64,000 nucleotides of DNA from Natronosalvus caseinilyticus (GCF_017357105.1 NZ_CP071596.1:868001-932000); one strand, 5' to 3'; counted from the first letter of the stretch, positions 35,515 through 43,895 are shown. The notes: generated from the letters alone by a model not told the origin. A program made the numbers and translations.

Positions 35515-36558
35515 CTACTCGAGTTCGCTGTCCGGGCGGACGACAACCTTCCCGAACCCCTCGCGGTCCTCGAGGAGGGCATGGGCGCGGCCGGTCTCGC
35601 TCATCGGGAGCACCTCGCGGACGGCGGGCTCGAAGGTGTCGTCCCAGACGAGTTCCATCACGTCATCGACCTGGCCGGGGGTGGCCATCGTCGAGCCCAG
35701 GATCGTGAGCTGGTTCCAGAAGATGCGGGGGATGTCGGTTTCGGGATTCGGCCCGGCGGTGCCCCCGCACGTGACGAGGCGGCCACCCTTCGCGAGGCTC
35801 CGGATGGAGTCGCGCCAGGTGCCGGCGCCGATGTAGTCGACGACGACGTCGACGCCGCGCTTGCCGGTCTCGGCGCGCACCCAGTCGGCGAAGTTCTCCT
35901 CTTCGTAGTCGACGACGTGGTCGGCGCCGTGGGCCTCGGCGTATCGCAGTTTCTCCTCGCTACTACCCGTAGCGTATACCTCCGCGCCCGCGTGGGCGGC
36001 AATCTGGAGGGCAGCGTGGCCGACGCCGCCGCTGGCGCCCAGGACGAGTACGGACTCGCCCGCCGAGAGGTCCGCGCGGTCGATCAGCATGCGCCAGGCG
36101 GTCTGGAAGACGAGGGTGGTCGACCCCGCGGTCACCCAGTCGACGCCCTCGGGAACGGGGATCAGGTTGTCCTGGGGGACGGCAGCGTACTCGGCGTGGA
36201 CGCCGGGGACGTGCTCGCCGATGACGTGGTAGGAGACACAGAGCGGGTACTTCCCGCGGCGGCAGAACTCGCACTCGCCACAGGAGACGCCCGCGGAGAG
36301 GGCGACCCGGTCGCCCTCCTCGAATCGGGTGACCGCGTCGCCGGTGTCGACGACGACGCCCGCCGCGTCGCTGCCGGGGACGTGGGGCATCTCGAGGTCG
36401 AGTCCGGGAAGCCCGCGGCGGGTCCAGACGTCGAGGTGGTTGAGCGCGCCCGCCTTCACGTCGACGAGCACGTCCTCGGGGCCGACCTCGGGGTCGGGAA
36501 CCCTGGCGTACTCGATCACGTCGGTGTCTCCGTGGCCGGTGAAGGTGACAGCCTGCAT
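35515..36558 (-). CDS. zinc-dependent alcohol dehydrogenase / quinone reductase-like MDR protein
   Basis: A 347-residue medium-chain dehydrogenase. The GroES-like N-terminal domain contains GALNHLDVWTRRG, PHVPGSDAAGVV and the structural zinc cluster CGECEFCRRGKYPLC. The Rossmann loop is VLGASGGVGHAALQIAAHAG. The catalytic-zinc ligands are partly unlike classical ADH: Asn-His in LNHLDVW sits at the first position. It is thus closer to the quinone oxidoreductase branch with retained structural zinc. The substrate is unknown. The start is ATG 36558. Confidence 0.9.
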   Translation of the reverse strand: MQAVTFTGHGDTDVIEYARVPDPEVGPEDVLVDVKAGALNHLDVWTRRGLPGLDLEMPHVPGSDAAGVVVDTGDAVTRFEEGDRVALSAGVSCGECEFCRRGKYPLCVSYHVIGEHVPGVHAEYAAVPQDNLIPVPEGVDWVTAGSTTLVFQTAWRMLIDRADLSAGESVLVLGASGGVGHAALQIAAHAGAEVYATGSSEEKLRYAEAHGADHVVDYEEENFADWVRAETGKRGVDVVVDYIGAGTWRDSIRSLAKGGRLVTCGGTAGPNPETDIPRIFWNQLTILGSTMATPGQVDDVMELVWDDTFEPAVREVLPMSETGRAHALLEDREGFGKVVVRPDSELE

Positions 36559-36615
36559 ACCGGGCCCAACGCAGGAATCCGTGAAAAGTCGTTCGTCACC
36601 CGCCAGTGCTCGTTC

Positions 36616-37062
36616 TCAGTGGCTGTCGCCGGGACGGTGATTTCCCCGCTGCGAGACGAACAACGTCTCTCGAGGCAGCGACACTCGCTCGACGGGCACC
36701 AGCGGCGGGTCGCCGCCCAGCGTCGTGAACAGGAAGTCAGCGTCGACCGCGCGAGCGACCTCGAGCGCCGGCCGGTGCAGTTCCGGCGGGAGATTTAGCG
36801 CGTAGATGGCGTCGGGGTCGGCGTAGACCGCGAGGTCGGGATCGGTCACGTCGTCGATTACGAACTGCACTCCTTCGGGAGTCTCGCGCGGGTGAACGTC
36901 CGTCGCGACGACCGCACACCCGGCCTCGACGAGCGCCTCGGCGACCGCCGTGCGCCGTCCGATGCCGACCTCGAGCAGGCGCTCGTATGCCTGGAGTTCC
37001 CCCACGAGCGCGTCCCGATTCTGGGACCGGTCTTCGTCACGGTCCCGGTGAAAGCGTACCAC
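36616..37062 (-). CDS. UPF0146 family protein
   Basis: A 148-residue Rossmann-like protein. LLEVGIGRRTAVAEALVEAG, CAVVATDVHPRE and DAIYALNLPPELHRP match the archaeal UPF0146 family, which looks like a truncated SAM-binding fold. The product is unknown. GTG 37062 (MVRFHRDRDE...) was chosen because relatives begin about 15-20 residues before the LLEVGIGRRT motif. The gene is divergent from archaemetzincin with only 39 bases between the starts. Confidence 0.78.
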   Translation of the reverse strand: MVRFHRDRDEDRSQNRDALVGELQAYERLLEVGIGRRTAVAEALVEAGCAVVATDVHPRETPEGVQFVIDDVTDPDLAVYADPDAIYALNLPPELHRPALEVARAVDADFLFTTLGGDPPLVPVERVSLPRETLFVSQRGNHRPGDSH

Positions 37063-37101
37063 GGCGGGACGTTTATGCTGGGGGGCGCCATAGACGTTGC
37101 C

Positions 37102-37623
37102 ATGCTCGTCGACATCGTGCCGGTCGGGTCCGTTCCCGCGAACGTCAAGCGGGAGGCCTCCGCGGCGCTCCGGTCGGTCTACGACTGCGACGTCACGGTC
37201 AACGATGCCCAGTCGATCCCGAACGGTGCGTACGACTCCGGGCGCAACCAGTACTGCGCCGAGACGTTCATCCAGCTGGCCGAGCGCGTCGGCCGAGGCG
37301 ACAAGAACATCGCCGTCACCCCCCACGACCTCTTCTACCGCCGGCGAAACTACGTCTTCGGCCTCGCGTACCTCGACGGGAGCGGCAGCGTCGTCTCGAC
37401 CTATCGCCTGCAGACCTCGAGCGACGGCGGCTTCTCGAACAAGAGCGCGAGCGACATCTTCCAGGACCGTATCCGCAAGGAGATCGTCCACGAAATCGGC
37501 CACACCTACGGGCTCGAGCACTGCGACAACCAGCGCTGCGTGATGAACTTCTCGCCCACGGTCCGGGAGGTCGACATCAAGGAAGAACACCTCTGTGGGA
37601 GCTGTCAGCGGTTGATCGGTTAA
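37102..37623 (+). CDS. amzA: archaemetzincin zinc metalloprotease
   Basis: A 173-residue metzincin-type peptidase. The zinc site is H130-E131-xx-H134-xx-G-xx-H140-C141 (in VHEIGHTYGLEHC). A further cysteine set, C141, C146, C165 and C168, forms the second zinc site, and the Met-turn is in CVMNFS. All are features of archaemetzincin. Its substrate in archaea is unknown. TTTATG at 37071-37076 lies 29 bases before the ATG, giving a leaderless mRNA. Confidence 0.95.
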   Translation: MLVDIVPVGSVPANVKREASAALRSVYDCDVTVNDAQSIPNGAYDSGRNQYCAETFIQLAERVGRGDKNIAVTPHDLFYRRRNYVFGLAYLDGSGSVVSTYRLQTSSDGGFSNKSASDIFQDRIRKEIVHEIGHTYGLEHCDNQRCVMNFSPTVREVDIKEEHLCGSCQRLIG

Positions 37624-37772
37624 TCGATTGTTTGCTCAGAAGCCCGATAGCCTGGTTGCCCGATTACTTGGCCAATTCCCTCAAATACTGTTAACTTCGA
37701 ATTAAACAGCCTGTTTAGGGCCTATTTGTTGTATCAAGGTTGGATACGCCTAATACGCACGTGGGGAACTAG

Positions 37773-37780
37773 TTATATAA
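37773..37780 (+). promoter_or_regulatory. TATA box of the small membrane-protein pair
   Basis: TTATATAA lies about 29 bases before the ATG at 37805, predicting a leaderless bicistronic transcript. The surrounding spacer (37624-37804) is AT-rich and holds nothing else that I can identify. Confidence 0.6.
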
Positions 37781-37804
37781 ATCATTCCACAGAAACAACT
37801 AGTC

Positions 37805-38122
37805 ATGACTTTCAATTCGGTGAGCAAATTTTCCCGGACACGTACCCGCCACGCAATGTTCGGTGGCTGTTGTGTGCTCGCGTTCGTCCTCGGCATACTC
37901 GTCCAGTTCCTGTTGGTGTATCCCTTCCAGCACGGCCTCTTCCTCGGCCTCCCTGAGTGGGTACTCATGACAACCATTCCCGCATTCGTGTGTGCATCGC
38001 TGCTGGGATCGATCGCTGTCAGGTGGTTCGGCTGGCAGTCAGGGGCGCTCGTCTCGATTGTGGTATTCGTCGCATACGCACCACTGTACCGTTCGCTCGT
38101 TGCAATCTACACCATTGGATGA
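37805..38122 (+). CDS. small membrane protein, first of a coupled paralogous pair
   Basis: A 105-residue protein with three membrane segments (FGGCCVLAFVLGILVQFLLV, VLMTTIPAFVCASLLGSIAV and ALVSIVVFVAYAPLYRSLVA). It resembles the next gene product in order and motif: FG..C.L....G...Q near the N-terminus and a T..PA......A.RWF segment in the middle. Its TGA overlaps the next ATG (ATGATG at 38119-38124). Family not recognised. Confidence 0.66.
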   Translation: MTFNSVSKFSRTRTRHAMFGGCCVLAFVLGILVQFLLVYPFQHGLFLGLPEWVLMTTIPAFVCASLLGSIAVRWFGWQSGALVSIVVFVAYAPLYRSLVAIYTIG

Positions 38123-38514
38123 TGTCACCATCACCCTCTCTCACCCCAGACCGAAACGTGACCGGCCTCGAGTACCTGCAGTCGGTCGCCTACGCGAACC
38201 GATATCGGCTCGTATTCGGCGTGTACTGTCTACTCGGCCTCGTTGGCGGGGTCTTCTTGCAGGCGTTTGCGGCAGAAGCGCTCGTCGAACTCAGCTGGAA
38301 CGTGGAGCTCTCGAGTCGGTGGCATCTGCTGTGGCCGGTCTCGCTAACGATTCTGCCAGCACTGATCGTGACGATCGTACTCCGGCACGTCGCAACACGC
38401 TGGTTCACCCGGCATACTGTTCGCCTCGTGACAGCGATGTTGCTCCTCGGGTTCCTCGCGCTGTTCTGGCTCAACTCGAACCATCTGTATCCCTCGCAGT
38501 TCGTCCCGCTCTGA
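38119..38514 (+). CDS. small membrane protein, second of the pair
   Basis: A 131-residue protein with about four membrane segments (FGVYCLLGLVGGVFLQAFAA, LWPVSLTILPALIVTIVL and LVTAMLLLGFLALFWL). It shares the FG-C-L-G-Q and ILPA-RWF spacing with the preceding protein, pointing to tandem duplication. Two adjacent ATGs (38119 and 38122) are possible; both overlap the upstream stop, so translation is coupled. Function unknown. Confidence 0.66.
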   Translation: MMSPSPSLTPDRNVTGLEYLQSVAYANRYRLVFGVYCLLGLVGGVFLQAFAAEALVELSWNVELSSRWHLLWPVSLTILPALIVTIVLRHVATRWFTRHTVRLVTAMLLLGFLALFWLNSNHLYPSQFVPL

Positions 38515-38818
38515 GTATCGAACTGTCGTGTCTTCCATCGCGTTTCCGCTTTTCGGGTCACCAGCGTCAGATGATGGCTATCGAATGCGAGCGACGACCG
38601 ACGTCTTCCAGAGTCGCGTCCACGAGGATGGGCACGCTGACGAACTCGAGCAAGGTGACAACTATGGGTGCTGTCAGTGACCGATCGGCTAATTCCGTTT
38701 CGCTCGCGAGTGTGCCCTCAACGTAACCGGCAAATCCTCGGTACAACCAGTGACTCAGCACACCCACAGAGCAACAGCCGGGAACAGGCTTATCTTCCTC
38801 TCGACCGTACACTCACGC
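38515..38818. other. intergenic region
   Basis: About 300 bases. A minus-strand open frame at 38567-38812 encodes a partly hydrophobic stretch (LTAPIVVTLLEFVSVPILV) but has no promoter or start context and is not convincing. GGCTTATC at about 38787-38794 is the probable TATA element for the gene at 38819. Confidence 0.45.
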
Positions 38819-39070
38819 ATGGTGAAAGATAGACTCGTCCGTGCCATGAGCCGCGCACGTTACGCCGCGATGGGTGCCGCCGTCGGCGCCTTCCTGGGTG
38901 GACTACTGGGCAAACAGACCGCGAGCACCGGGGCCGCCCTCGGCGCGCTGGTCGGGGCGACCATCGGCGAACACCGCCCGACCGTCCAGTCGCGCTTCGA
39001 CGACCTGAAACCCGGCAGTGGGCCCACCGCTGGCGGACTGCGGTCTCGAGGCAACGACGTCGAGGAGTAA
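38819..39070 (+). CDS. small glycine-zipper protein
   Basis: An 83-residue protein. After a basic N-terminus (MVKDRLVRAMSRARY) comes a glycine-zipper stretch with small-residue spacing (GAAVGAFLGGLLGK and GAALGALVGATIGE), suggesting a membrane-inserting hairpin. The tail is polar. A TTATC element lies ~29 bases before the ATG. Function unknown. Confidence 0.7.
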   Translation: MVKDRLVRAMSRARYAAMGAAVGAFLGGLLGKQTASTGAALGALVGATIGEHRPTVQSRFDDLKPGSGPTAGGLRSRGNDVEE

Positions 39071-39121
39071 CGAATCGGACGGAAGAGAGACGGACGCACG
39101 GCCGAACACGAGAATACGACG

Positions 39122-39128
39122 TTTTTTT
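39122..39128 (+). terminator. T-rich terminator after the glycine-zipper gene
   Basis: Seven consecutive T residues lie about 50 bases after the stop at 39070. Archaeal RNA polymerase commonly terminates at such U-runs without a hairpin. No other T7 run occurs nearby. Confidence 0.45.
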
Positions 39129-39238
39129 GGACAGCCTCGCTCTCCAGTCGTTCATCCTCGAACCAGCGTGATCACGACTGCTGAGAGTCTCGATCTCGAG
39201 CGCGAAATTCGAATCGCGAAGAAATCGAACGGCGCCGA

Positions 39239-41053
39239 TCAGGGCGCGTAGTAGTACTCGCCCTCGCGCTTCTGTTGCCGGTCGAGCTGGGAGTCCGGCT
39301 TGTTGATCCGCGGGCGCGAGGTCCGCTCGTCCCGGCGGAACGTCACCTCGAGGTTCGCCAGGAACTCGTTCATGCCGCCGCGCATCGACTGGGGCGTCCC
39401 CGCGCGGCCGTGGACGGCCGGTTCGCCGTCGAAGACCATCAGGCGGTCGGCCAGCAGGTCGATCATGTAGATGTCGTGGTCGATGACCAGGACGGTGGCG
39501 TCCTGCTGTTCGGCGTAGCGCCGGATCGCCCGCGTGGCCTGAACTCGCTGTTCGACGTCGAGGTGGGCCGAGGGCTCGTCGAGCAGGTACAGATCCGCGG
39601 TATCGGAGAGGCAGGCCGCGATGGCAACTCGCTGGCGCTCCCCGCCCGAGAGGTCCGAGAGGCTCTGCTCCATGATCCGCTCGAGCTGGAGCGGACCCGC
39701 GATTTCGGTGTTCCAGTACGAGGAGCCGAACTGGTCGGTGATCGAAGCGAGGAACGCGTCGACGCGCATCGGCTGGTCGATGGTGACGTACTGTGGTTTG
39801 TACGAGATGTCGAGATCTAACTCGGCTTCACCTTCGTCGGGCTCGAGCGCACCGGTCAACAGCTTCGCGAAGGTCGACTTCCCGATGCCGTTCGGGCCGA
39901 CGACGCCGAGGACCTCGTTCTTCCGAATTTCGCCGCCCTCGACCTCGAGGGAGAACTCGCCGTCGCCGTAGGACTTGACGAGGTCGGGGTACTCGACGAG
40001 GGTGTCCCCGCGGGTGGCGCTTCGGGGGGCATGTTCCTCGAACTCGATCGGGTTCGGGCGAATCCGCATGTTCTCGTTCTCGAGGTAGCCCGCGAGGTAC
40101 TCGTTGATGCCGTTGCGGACCGACTTGGGCGTCGTGATGACACCGTAGGCGCCGGGCTCACCGTAGGCGACGTGGAGGGTGTCGGCGAGCAAGTCGAGGA
40201 CGGCGAGGTCGTGTTCGACCACGAGCATCGACTTCCCTTCCTCCTCCGCGAGTTCGCGGATCAGACGGGCCGCGGTGACCCGCTGGCCGATGTCGAGGTA
40301 GGGCGTGATCTCGTCGAGGAAATAGAAGTCGGTGTCGCGAGCGAGCGTCGCCGCGAGCGCCACGCGCTGGAGTTCGCCACCCGACAGATCGTCGATCGAC
40401 TGGTCCATCACTGGACCGATCGATAGCCGTTCGACCAGCGAGTCGAGGGCGTCGCGCTCGTTCGTCCGCTCGAGCAGTTCGCGAGTGTTTCCGTCGAACT
40501 GGTTCGGAATCTGGTCGACGTACTGGGGTTTTCGCGCCACCGAGAGGTCGCCGTCGCGGACGGCCTCGAGGTAGTCCTGGATCTCGGTGCCGCGGTAGGC
40601 CTCGAGCACGTCGTCCCAGCCCGGTGGCTCGTCGAAGCGCCCGAGATTTGGCTCGAGTTCGCCGGCCAGGATGCGAACGGCGGTGGTCTTCCCGATGCCG
40701 TTTGGTCCGAGGATGCCGGTTACCCTCCCCTCCTGTGGCGCCGGGAGGCCGTACAGCGAGAAGGCGTTCTCGCCGTAGCGGTGGGCAGGGTCGTCCTGGA
40801 GTTCCTGTGGCAGGTTGATGATCTCGATGGCGTCGAAGGGGCACTTCTCGACGCAGATGCCGCAGGTTTCGCCCAGACAGATCTCCTCGGAGATGCGAAT
40901 CTGTTCGGGTTGGCCCTCGTCGGCCTCTTCGCCACGGAGCGTGATGCACTCCTTGCCGGTGCGGTTGGGCGGGCAGTAGTTCTTGCACTCGTAGTTACAC
41001 CGGTCGGGCTGGCACCGATCGAGGTCGACGACGGCGATGCTGTCTTTGGCCAT
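39239..41053 (-). CDS. abce1: ribosome recycling ATPase ABCE1 (Rli1)
   Basis: A 604-residue twin-ATPase with two N-terminal iron-sulfur clusters. The cysteines are in RCQPDRCNYECKNYC and CLGETCGICVEKC, with CP following. The first ATPase has Walker A GPNGIGKTT, signature LSGGELQR and YFLDEITPYLD. The second has GPNGIGKST, LSGGERQR and YLLDEPSAHLD. It splits post-termination ribosomes with aRF1/aPelota and takes part in initiation. The length and all motifs are complete. It follows the EMC6-like gene with a 1-base gap, so they form an operon. Confidence 0.97.
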   Translation of the reverse strand: MAKDSIAVVDLDRCQPDRCNYECKNYCPPNRTGKECITLRGEEADEGQPEQIRISEEICLGETCGICVEKCPFDAIEIINLPQELQDDPAHRYGENAFSLYGLPAPQEGRVTGILGPNGIGKTTAVRILAGELEPNLGRFDEPPGWDDVLEAYRGTEIQDYLEAVRDGDLSVARKPQYVDQIPNQFDGNTRELLERTNERDALDSLVERLSIGPVMDQSIDDLSGGELQRVALAATLARDTDFYFLDEITPYLDIGQRVTAARLIRELAEEEGKSMLVVEHDLAVLDLLADTLHVAYGEPGAYGVITTPKSVRNGINEYLAGYLENENMRIRPNPIEFEEHAPRSATRGDTLVEYPDLVKSYGDGEFSLEVEGGEIRKNEVLGVVGPNGIGKSTFAKLLTGALEPDEGEAELDLDISYKPQYVTIDQPMRVDAFLASITDQFGSSYWNTEIAGPLQLERIMEQSLSDLSGGERQRVAIAACLSDTADLYLLDEPSAHLDVEQRVQATRAIRRYAEQQDATVLVIDHDIYMIDLLADRLMVFDGEPAVHGRAGTPQSMRGGMNEFLANLEVTFRRDERTSRPRINKPDSQLDRQQKREGEYYYAP

Positions 41054-41054
41054 G

Positions 41055-41378
41055 TTAGAAGCTCGCGCCGGTGCTCAGCATGATTCCCCAGGTGATGAAC
41101 CAGAACGAGAAGGTCATCAACCCGATGAACAGCACGTGTTTGGGTCCGAACTCCTCGCTATCGTAGAGGCCGGTCGCGGGCAGGGCGATGACCTGCAGGG
41201 CGATCAGCCCGAAGACGAGGAGGTAGGTGAGCGGTTCGGTCGCCGCGGCGTCGACGGCTTCCCCGGCGGTGAGGATCGAGGAGCCGATGGCGGCGCCAAC
41301 CCCGGCGAGACAGGCGAACGCTGTCACGCCGATCGAGCGAATGTGCTCGCGTCGATCGCTCATCGTTGCGGTTGACAT
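41055..41378 (-). CDS. EMC6-like membrane protein
   Basis: A 107-residue protein with three membrane segments (VTAFACLAGVGAAIGSSIL, LTYLLVFGLIALQVIALPAT and HVLFIGLMTFSFWFITWGIML). The EFGPKHVLFIGLMTFSFWFITW segment is like the archaeal EMC6 relatives, members of the Oxa1/EMC insertase assemblies. It is directly upstream of abce1. Coupling to a ribosome recycling factor fits a role near membrane translation, which is inference. The start is ATG 41378 (MSTATMSDR); ATG 41363 is an alternative. Confidence 0.8.
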   Translation of the reverse strand: MSTATMSDRREHIRSIGVTAFACLAGVGAAIGSSILTAGEAVDAAATEPLTYLLVFGLIALQVIALPATGLYDSEEFGPKHVLFIGLMTFSFWFITWGIMLSTGASF

Positions 41379-41511
41379 ACTACTGAGTCTGTGTCGGGCG
41401 TTCAAAAGCCGTTCGCATTGTCCGGGCGCTGTACCACGTGTAAGCGTTGAATCTCGGATAGCAATTTGCCACTCGAGATTTGTTGGCCTCGAGGATGAGT
41501 GCCCGCGTCGA

Positions 41512-42441
41512 TTATGGCCCACAGGCCGTCGAATCGTCGTCACAGGAGATTGTGACAGTTATGCTGTCGGATCCGCCTTTCTTGTCATGGAATGTCATCT
41601 CTATCTCCGCATTGTCCATCGAGACCTCCTCGCCGTTCTCGTCAACGAACGCGTCGATCGTCACGGTGGCGAGATCACCCGTTCCGAGGTCCACTCGCTT
41701 CCCCTTTCCGTTCCCGAACTCGACGTTCTGATCTCCGATCTCCCAGGGGCTGGCGGATGCCGTTTCTGTATTATCGGCCCCGCCATCGACAATCACCTCT
41801 CCAGCTTGATTCCCTTGCGAAATCTCGGTCGCCGACGTCGATGCCCTCGTAACCGAGACTTCCGTAATCTCGATTTTACCACCAGTATTATTGAGCGTAA
41901 ACTCGACGACGCCTCCCTGCACGGAATCGACGCTGGTGACCTCAAGCCCCGGCGGATCAGTGTTCCCGCCGCCGCGACAGTTCACGTCGATTTCCGCGCC
42001 TGTGGTTCGCTCCAAGTCGACAGTCACGCTGCTCGAGGCCGTCAGTTGCACGGTGAGCGTTCCCGGATCCTTGAGATTTGACGTTCCGCACGTTACGACG
42101 ACGGCGTAGTCACCGTTGGTGCCGTCGGTTTGGACATTCGCCTCGAGGCCCGTCTCTTGGCCGTTGAACTTGATGTCGTTGACAGTCACATCGTTAACGT
42201 CGAACAGTCCAGCGTTATCGTCGATGTAGAAGACTTCGCCCCGCTGATTATTCGATGGGACAACGTCTGCGCTCCCCGCAGCCGAGTTATCGATGACACC
42301 AAGTAACCCGTTCGGGTCTGTAGCTGTGCTCACGGAGACGCCGCGATCTGCGCTGATCGTCGTGAATCCGAAGACCGGTCCAGCCAGTAATACCGTGCCG
42401 ACGACCACGAGAACGACCGCGAGTTTTCCGATCCCGTTCAT
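41512..42441 (-). CDS. secreted DUF1102/TasA-like surface protein
   Basis: A 309-residue protein with a signal peptide at residues 1-25 (GKLAVVLVVVGTVLLAGPVF). The mature start GFTTISADRGVSVSTATDP followed by NGLLGV parallels GAFSTVEASRTVNVSTADDE followed by NALLRF of the DUF1102 protein encoded at 43304. The rest is beta-rich, Thr/Asp/Asn-rich and has four cysteines (VVVTCGTS, VNCRGG, ISCDDDSTACGP), probably disulfides. I infer a filament or surface-layer accessory protein. It lies 2 bases after the DUF7344 membrane regulator gene on the same strand. Confidence 0.78.
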   Translation of the reverse strand: MNGIGKLAVVLVVVGTVLLAGPVFGFTTISADRGVSVSTATDPNGLLGVIDNSAAGSADVVPSNNQRGEVFYIDDNAGLFDVNDVTVNDIKFNGQETGLEANVQTDGTNGDYAVVVTCGTSNLKDPGTLTVQLTASSSVTVDLERTTGAEIDVNCRGGGNTDPPGLEVTSVDSVQGGVVEFTLNNTGGKIEITEVSVTRASTSATEISQGNQAGEVIVDGGADNTETASASPWEIGDQNVEFGNGKGKRVDLGTGDLATVTIDAFVDENGEEVSMDNAEIEMTFHDKKGGSDSITVTISCDDDSTACGP

Positions 42442-42443
42442 GG

Positions 42444-43028
42444 CTATTGCGGGCGTTCCCCTTCACCCAGGCGGTTTTGTCGATTCTCCAGGACGTGCAC
42501 CACCGCCGACACGGCGAACAGCCCCACGACGGCCGTGGCCCATCCCAGTGTCGACACTGTCTCGACGGGAACGACCTCGAGCCAGAGCCCGACCATCACC
42601 GCGGCGGCGACCGCCGAGAGGCCGAGGTAGTAGACGCCCCAGGGGATCGAATCGCCGGGAACGATGTCCAGGTAGACCTCGAGTTGCTCGGCTTCCTCGG
42701 TAAGTTCGATCGCTCGAGCGTCGAACTCGACCATTCCCGCGCGCTCGAGCGCCAGAAGGTGCGTCTGCTGGAGCGACGTGTACACACGCTTGCGCTCAGT
42801 GGATGTGAGTCCTTGCACCTCCTTCTCGAGTTCCCAGGCGGCAACCTGTTCGGCCAGGGCTCCGAGTTCGACGGGTTCGTCGGTCTGCTTGAGGTGGTGG
42901 ATGGCGTACCGTCGACGGTGATTGCTCAGGAGGTCGAAAATTTCGCCTCGAGTGGGGCCGGCGGCATTCCTGTCGCTCTCGGCCGTCCCAGCGTCGTTCT
43001 CGCCTACCTGCTCGGTAATCGTCGCCAT
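42444..43028 (-). CDS. membrane-anchored DUF7344 winged-helix regulator
   Basis: A 194-residue protein. Residues about 28-115 form a winged helix (IFDLLSNHRRRYAIHHLKQT, then SLQQTHLLALERAGMVEFD) of the DUF7344 type. Two membrane helices follow at about 130-180 (GVYYLGLSAVAAAVMVGLWL, LGWATAVVGLFAVSAVVHVL). A DNA-binding domain tethered to the membrane next to surface-protein genes suggests it senses the envelope or filament state and regulates this locus. It is divergent from the DUF1102 operon and co-transcribed with the 41512 gene. Confidence 0.82.
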   Translation of the reverse strand: MATITEQVGENDAGTAESDRNAAGPTRGEIFDLLSNHRRRYAIHHLKQTDEPVELGALAEQVAAWELEKEVQGLTSTERKRVYTSLQQTHLLALERAGMVEFDARAIELTEEAEQLEVYLDIVPGDSIPWGVYYLGLSAVAAAVMVGLWLEVVPVETVSTLGWATAVVGLFAVSAVVHVLENRQNRLGEGERPQ

Positions 43029-43106
43029 TGGTCCCCCCGAAATCTATCTAGGATTACTGAACTATGCCTACATAACGTTTGTTGCCGTCGCGTGTAGATC
43101 TAACAC

Positions 43107-43129
43107 GAGTGTGTTTTTAACTCACACAC
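43107..43129. promoter_or_regulatory. perfect dyad around a TATA-like element in the divergent promoter
   Basis: AGTGTGT (43107-43113) and ACACACT (43123-43129) are exact inverted repeats separated by nine bases containing TTTTAA. The element sits in the 275-base spacer between the DUF7344 regulator gene and the DUF1102 operon. A factor bound here would cover the TATA-like element. Transcription from it to the right would give a ~160-base leader before 43304. Confidence 0.5.
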
Positions 43130-43232
43130 TTTCCCTCAGACGGCTGATTTCGGCCGATCAAGCCCGTCTTGAAGCCCCGATTGGTGGGCCAGAACTGCTT
43201 CTGGAGACCTAATACAAAGGGGGTAGCCTCGA

Positions 43233-43306
43233 GTGAAGGAGGTGATGATCACGTCGGTATCCGGTGCCTACGGTGCCGGCGCGGATCGAACGGAGACCAT
43301 ACAATG
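43233..43306 (+). CDS. candidate short leader ORF overlapping the DUF1102 start
   Basis: A GTG at 43233 or ATG at 43245 opens a frame ending MITSVSGAYGAGADRTETIQ, with its TGA sharing bases with the ATG at 43304 (ATGA). The sequence AAGGAGGTGATGATC at 43236-43250 is close to a full complement of the 16S rRNA 3' end. It is only two bases from ATG 43245, which is too close for a normal start, so it could instead serve re-initiation or be chance. Two other genes of the same operon show similar stop-start overlaps. Coding status is uncertain. Confidence 0.35.
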
Positions 43307-43858
43307 AGACTCAACAGACGCAACGTGCTTGTCGGACTGGGAACGATCGTAGCTGGCGGCGGCGGCGCACTCGCGACGGGTGCGTTTAGTACCGTTGAAG
43401 CGAGTCGTACTGTTAATGTCAGCACTGCTGACGACGAGAATGCACTCCTTCGATTTAAAGTAGATGAATCATATGGAGGAATTATTGATAACGGGGGTAA
43501 CGTAATGCAAATTGATCTTCAGGACCTGAATGAAAACGCTGTCACGTCATTTGATGACGTATTAACTATTGGGAACGCAGGGAGCAACGATGTAGAGATA
43601 ACTATCAATAATCATGGTACTGCCGAAGGCGTCGTTTTTTACACAGGTTCGTGGAACGGCTCGGATTCAATTTCGGCTTATGGTGATGATCATACAATAA
43701 TCGCCGGAGATACAGATCTTGCTGGTGCAACTAATTCGGAACTTCAGTTAGGGATCGCTATCAATACAAATAGCGACAACCCCGGCGATTGGGGCGGGGC
43801 CGTTTCCAATTTAGCCAGTGTAGATATCACGATTAAGGCAAATTCCGTGTCTGCTTAG
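43304..43858 (+). CDS. DUF1102 (TasA/bundling-pilin-like) secreted protein
   Basis: A 184-residue protein. The N-terminus MRLNRRNVLVGLGTIVAGGG has a twin arginine and a hydrophobic stretch ending ALATGA. The mature part begins FSTVEASRTVNVSTADDE and is a beta-sandwich-like domain with motifs VMQIDLQDLNENAVTSFDDV, LTIGNAGSNDVEITI and VVFYTGSW. This is the usual form of haloarchaeal DUF1102 proteins. From about 43430 on, codon use is unusually AT-rich for the window. I infer that it is the major subunit of an extracellular filament processed by the signal peptidase encoded downstream. Confidence 0.82.
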   Translation: MRLNRRNVLVGLGTIVAGGGGALATGAFSTVEASRTVNVSTADDENALLRFKVDESYGGIIDNGGNVMQIDLQDLNENAVTSFDDVLTIGNAGSNDVEITINNHGTAEGVVFYTGSWNGSDSISAYGDDHTIIAGDTDLAGATNSELQLGIAINTNSDNPGDWGGAVSNLASVDITIKANSVSA

Positions 43859-43895
43859 ATCCAGTCTCATTCAAAGGATATGTTTTCAGATTACG

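Noticed and set aside
38567-38812. An 81-codon minus-strand frame with a hydrophobic stretch.
   Set aside because: No promoter, no start context and no family. Its ends collide with the promoter of the gene at 38819. Kept only as a remark on the spacer.
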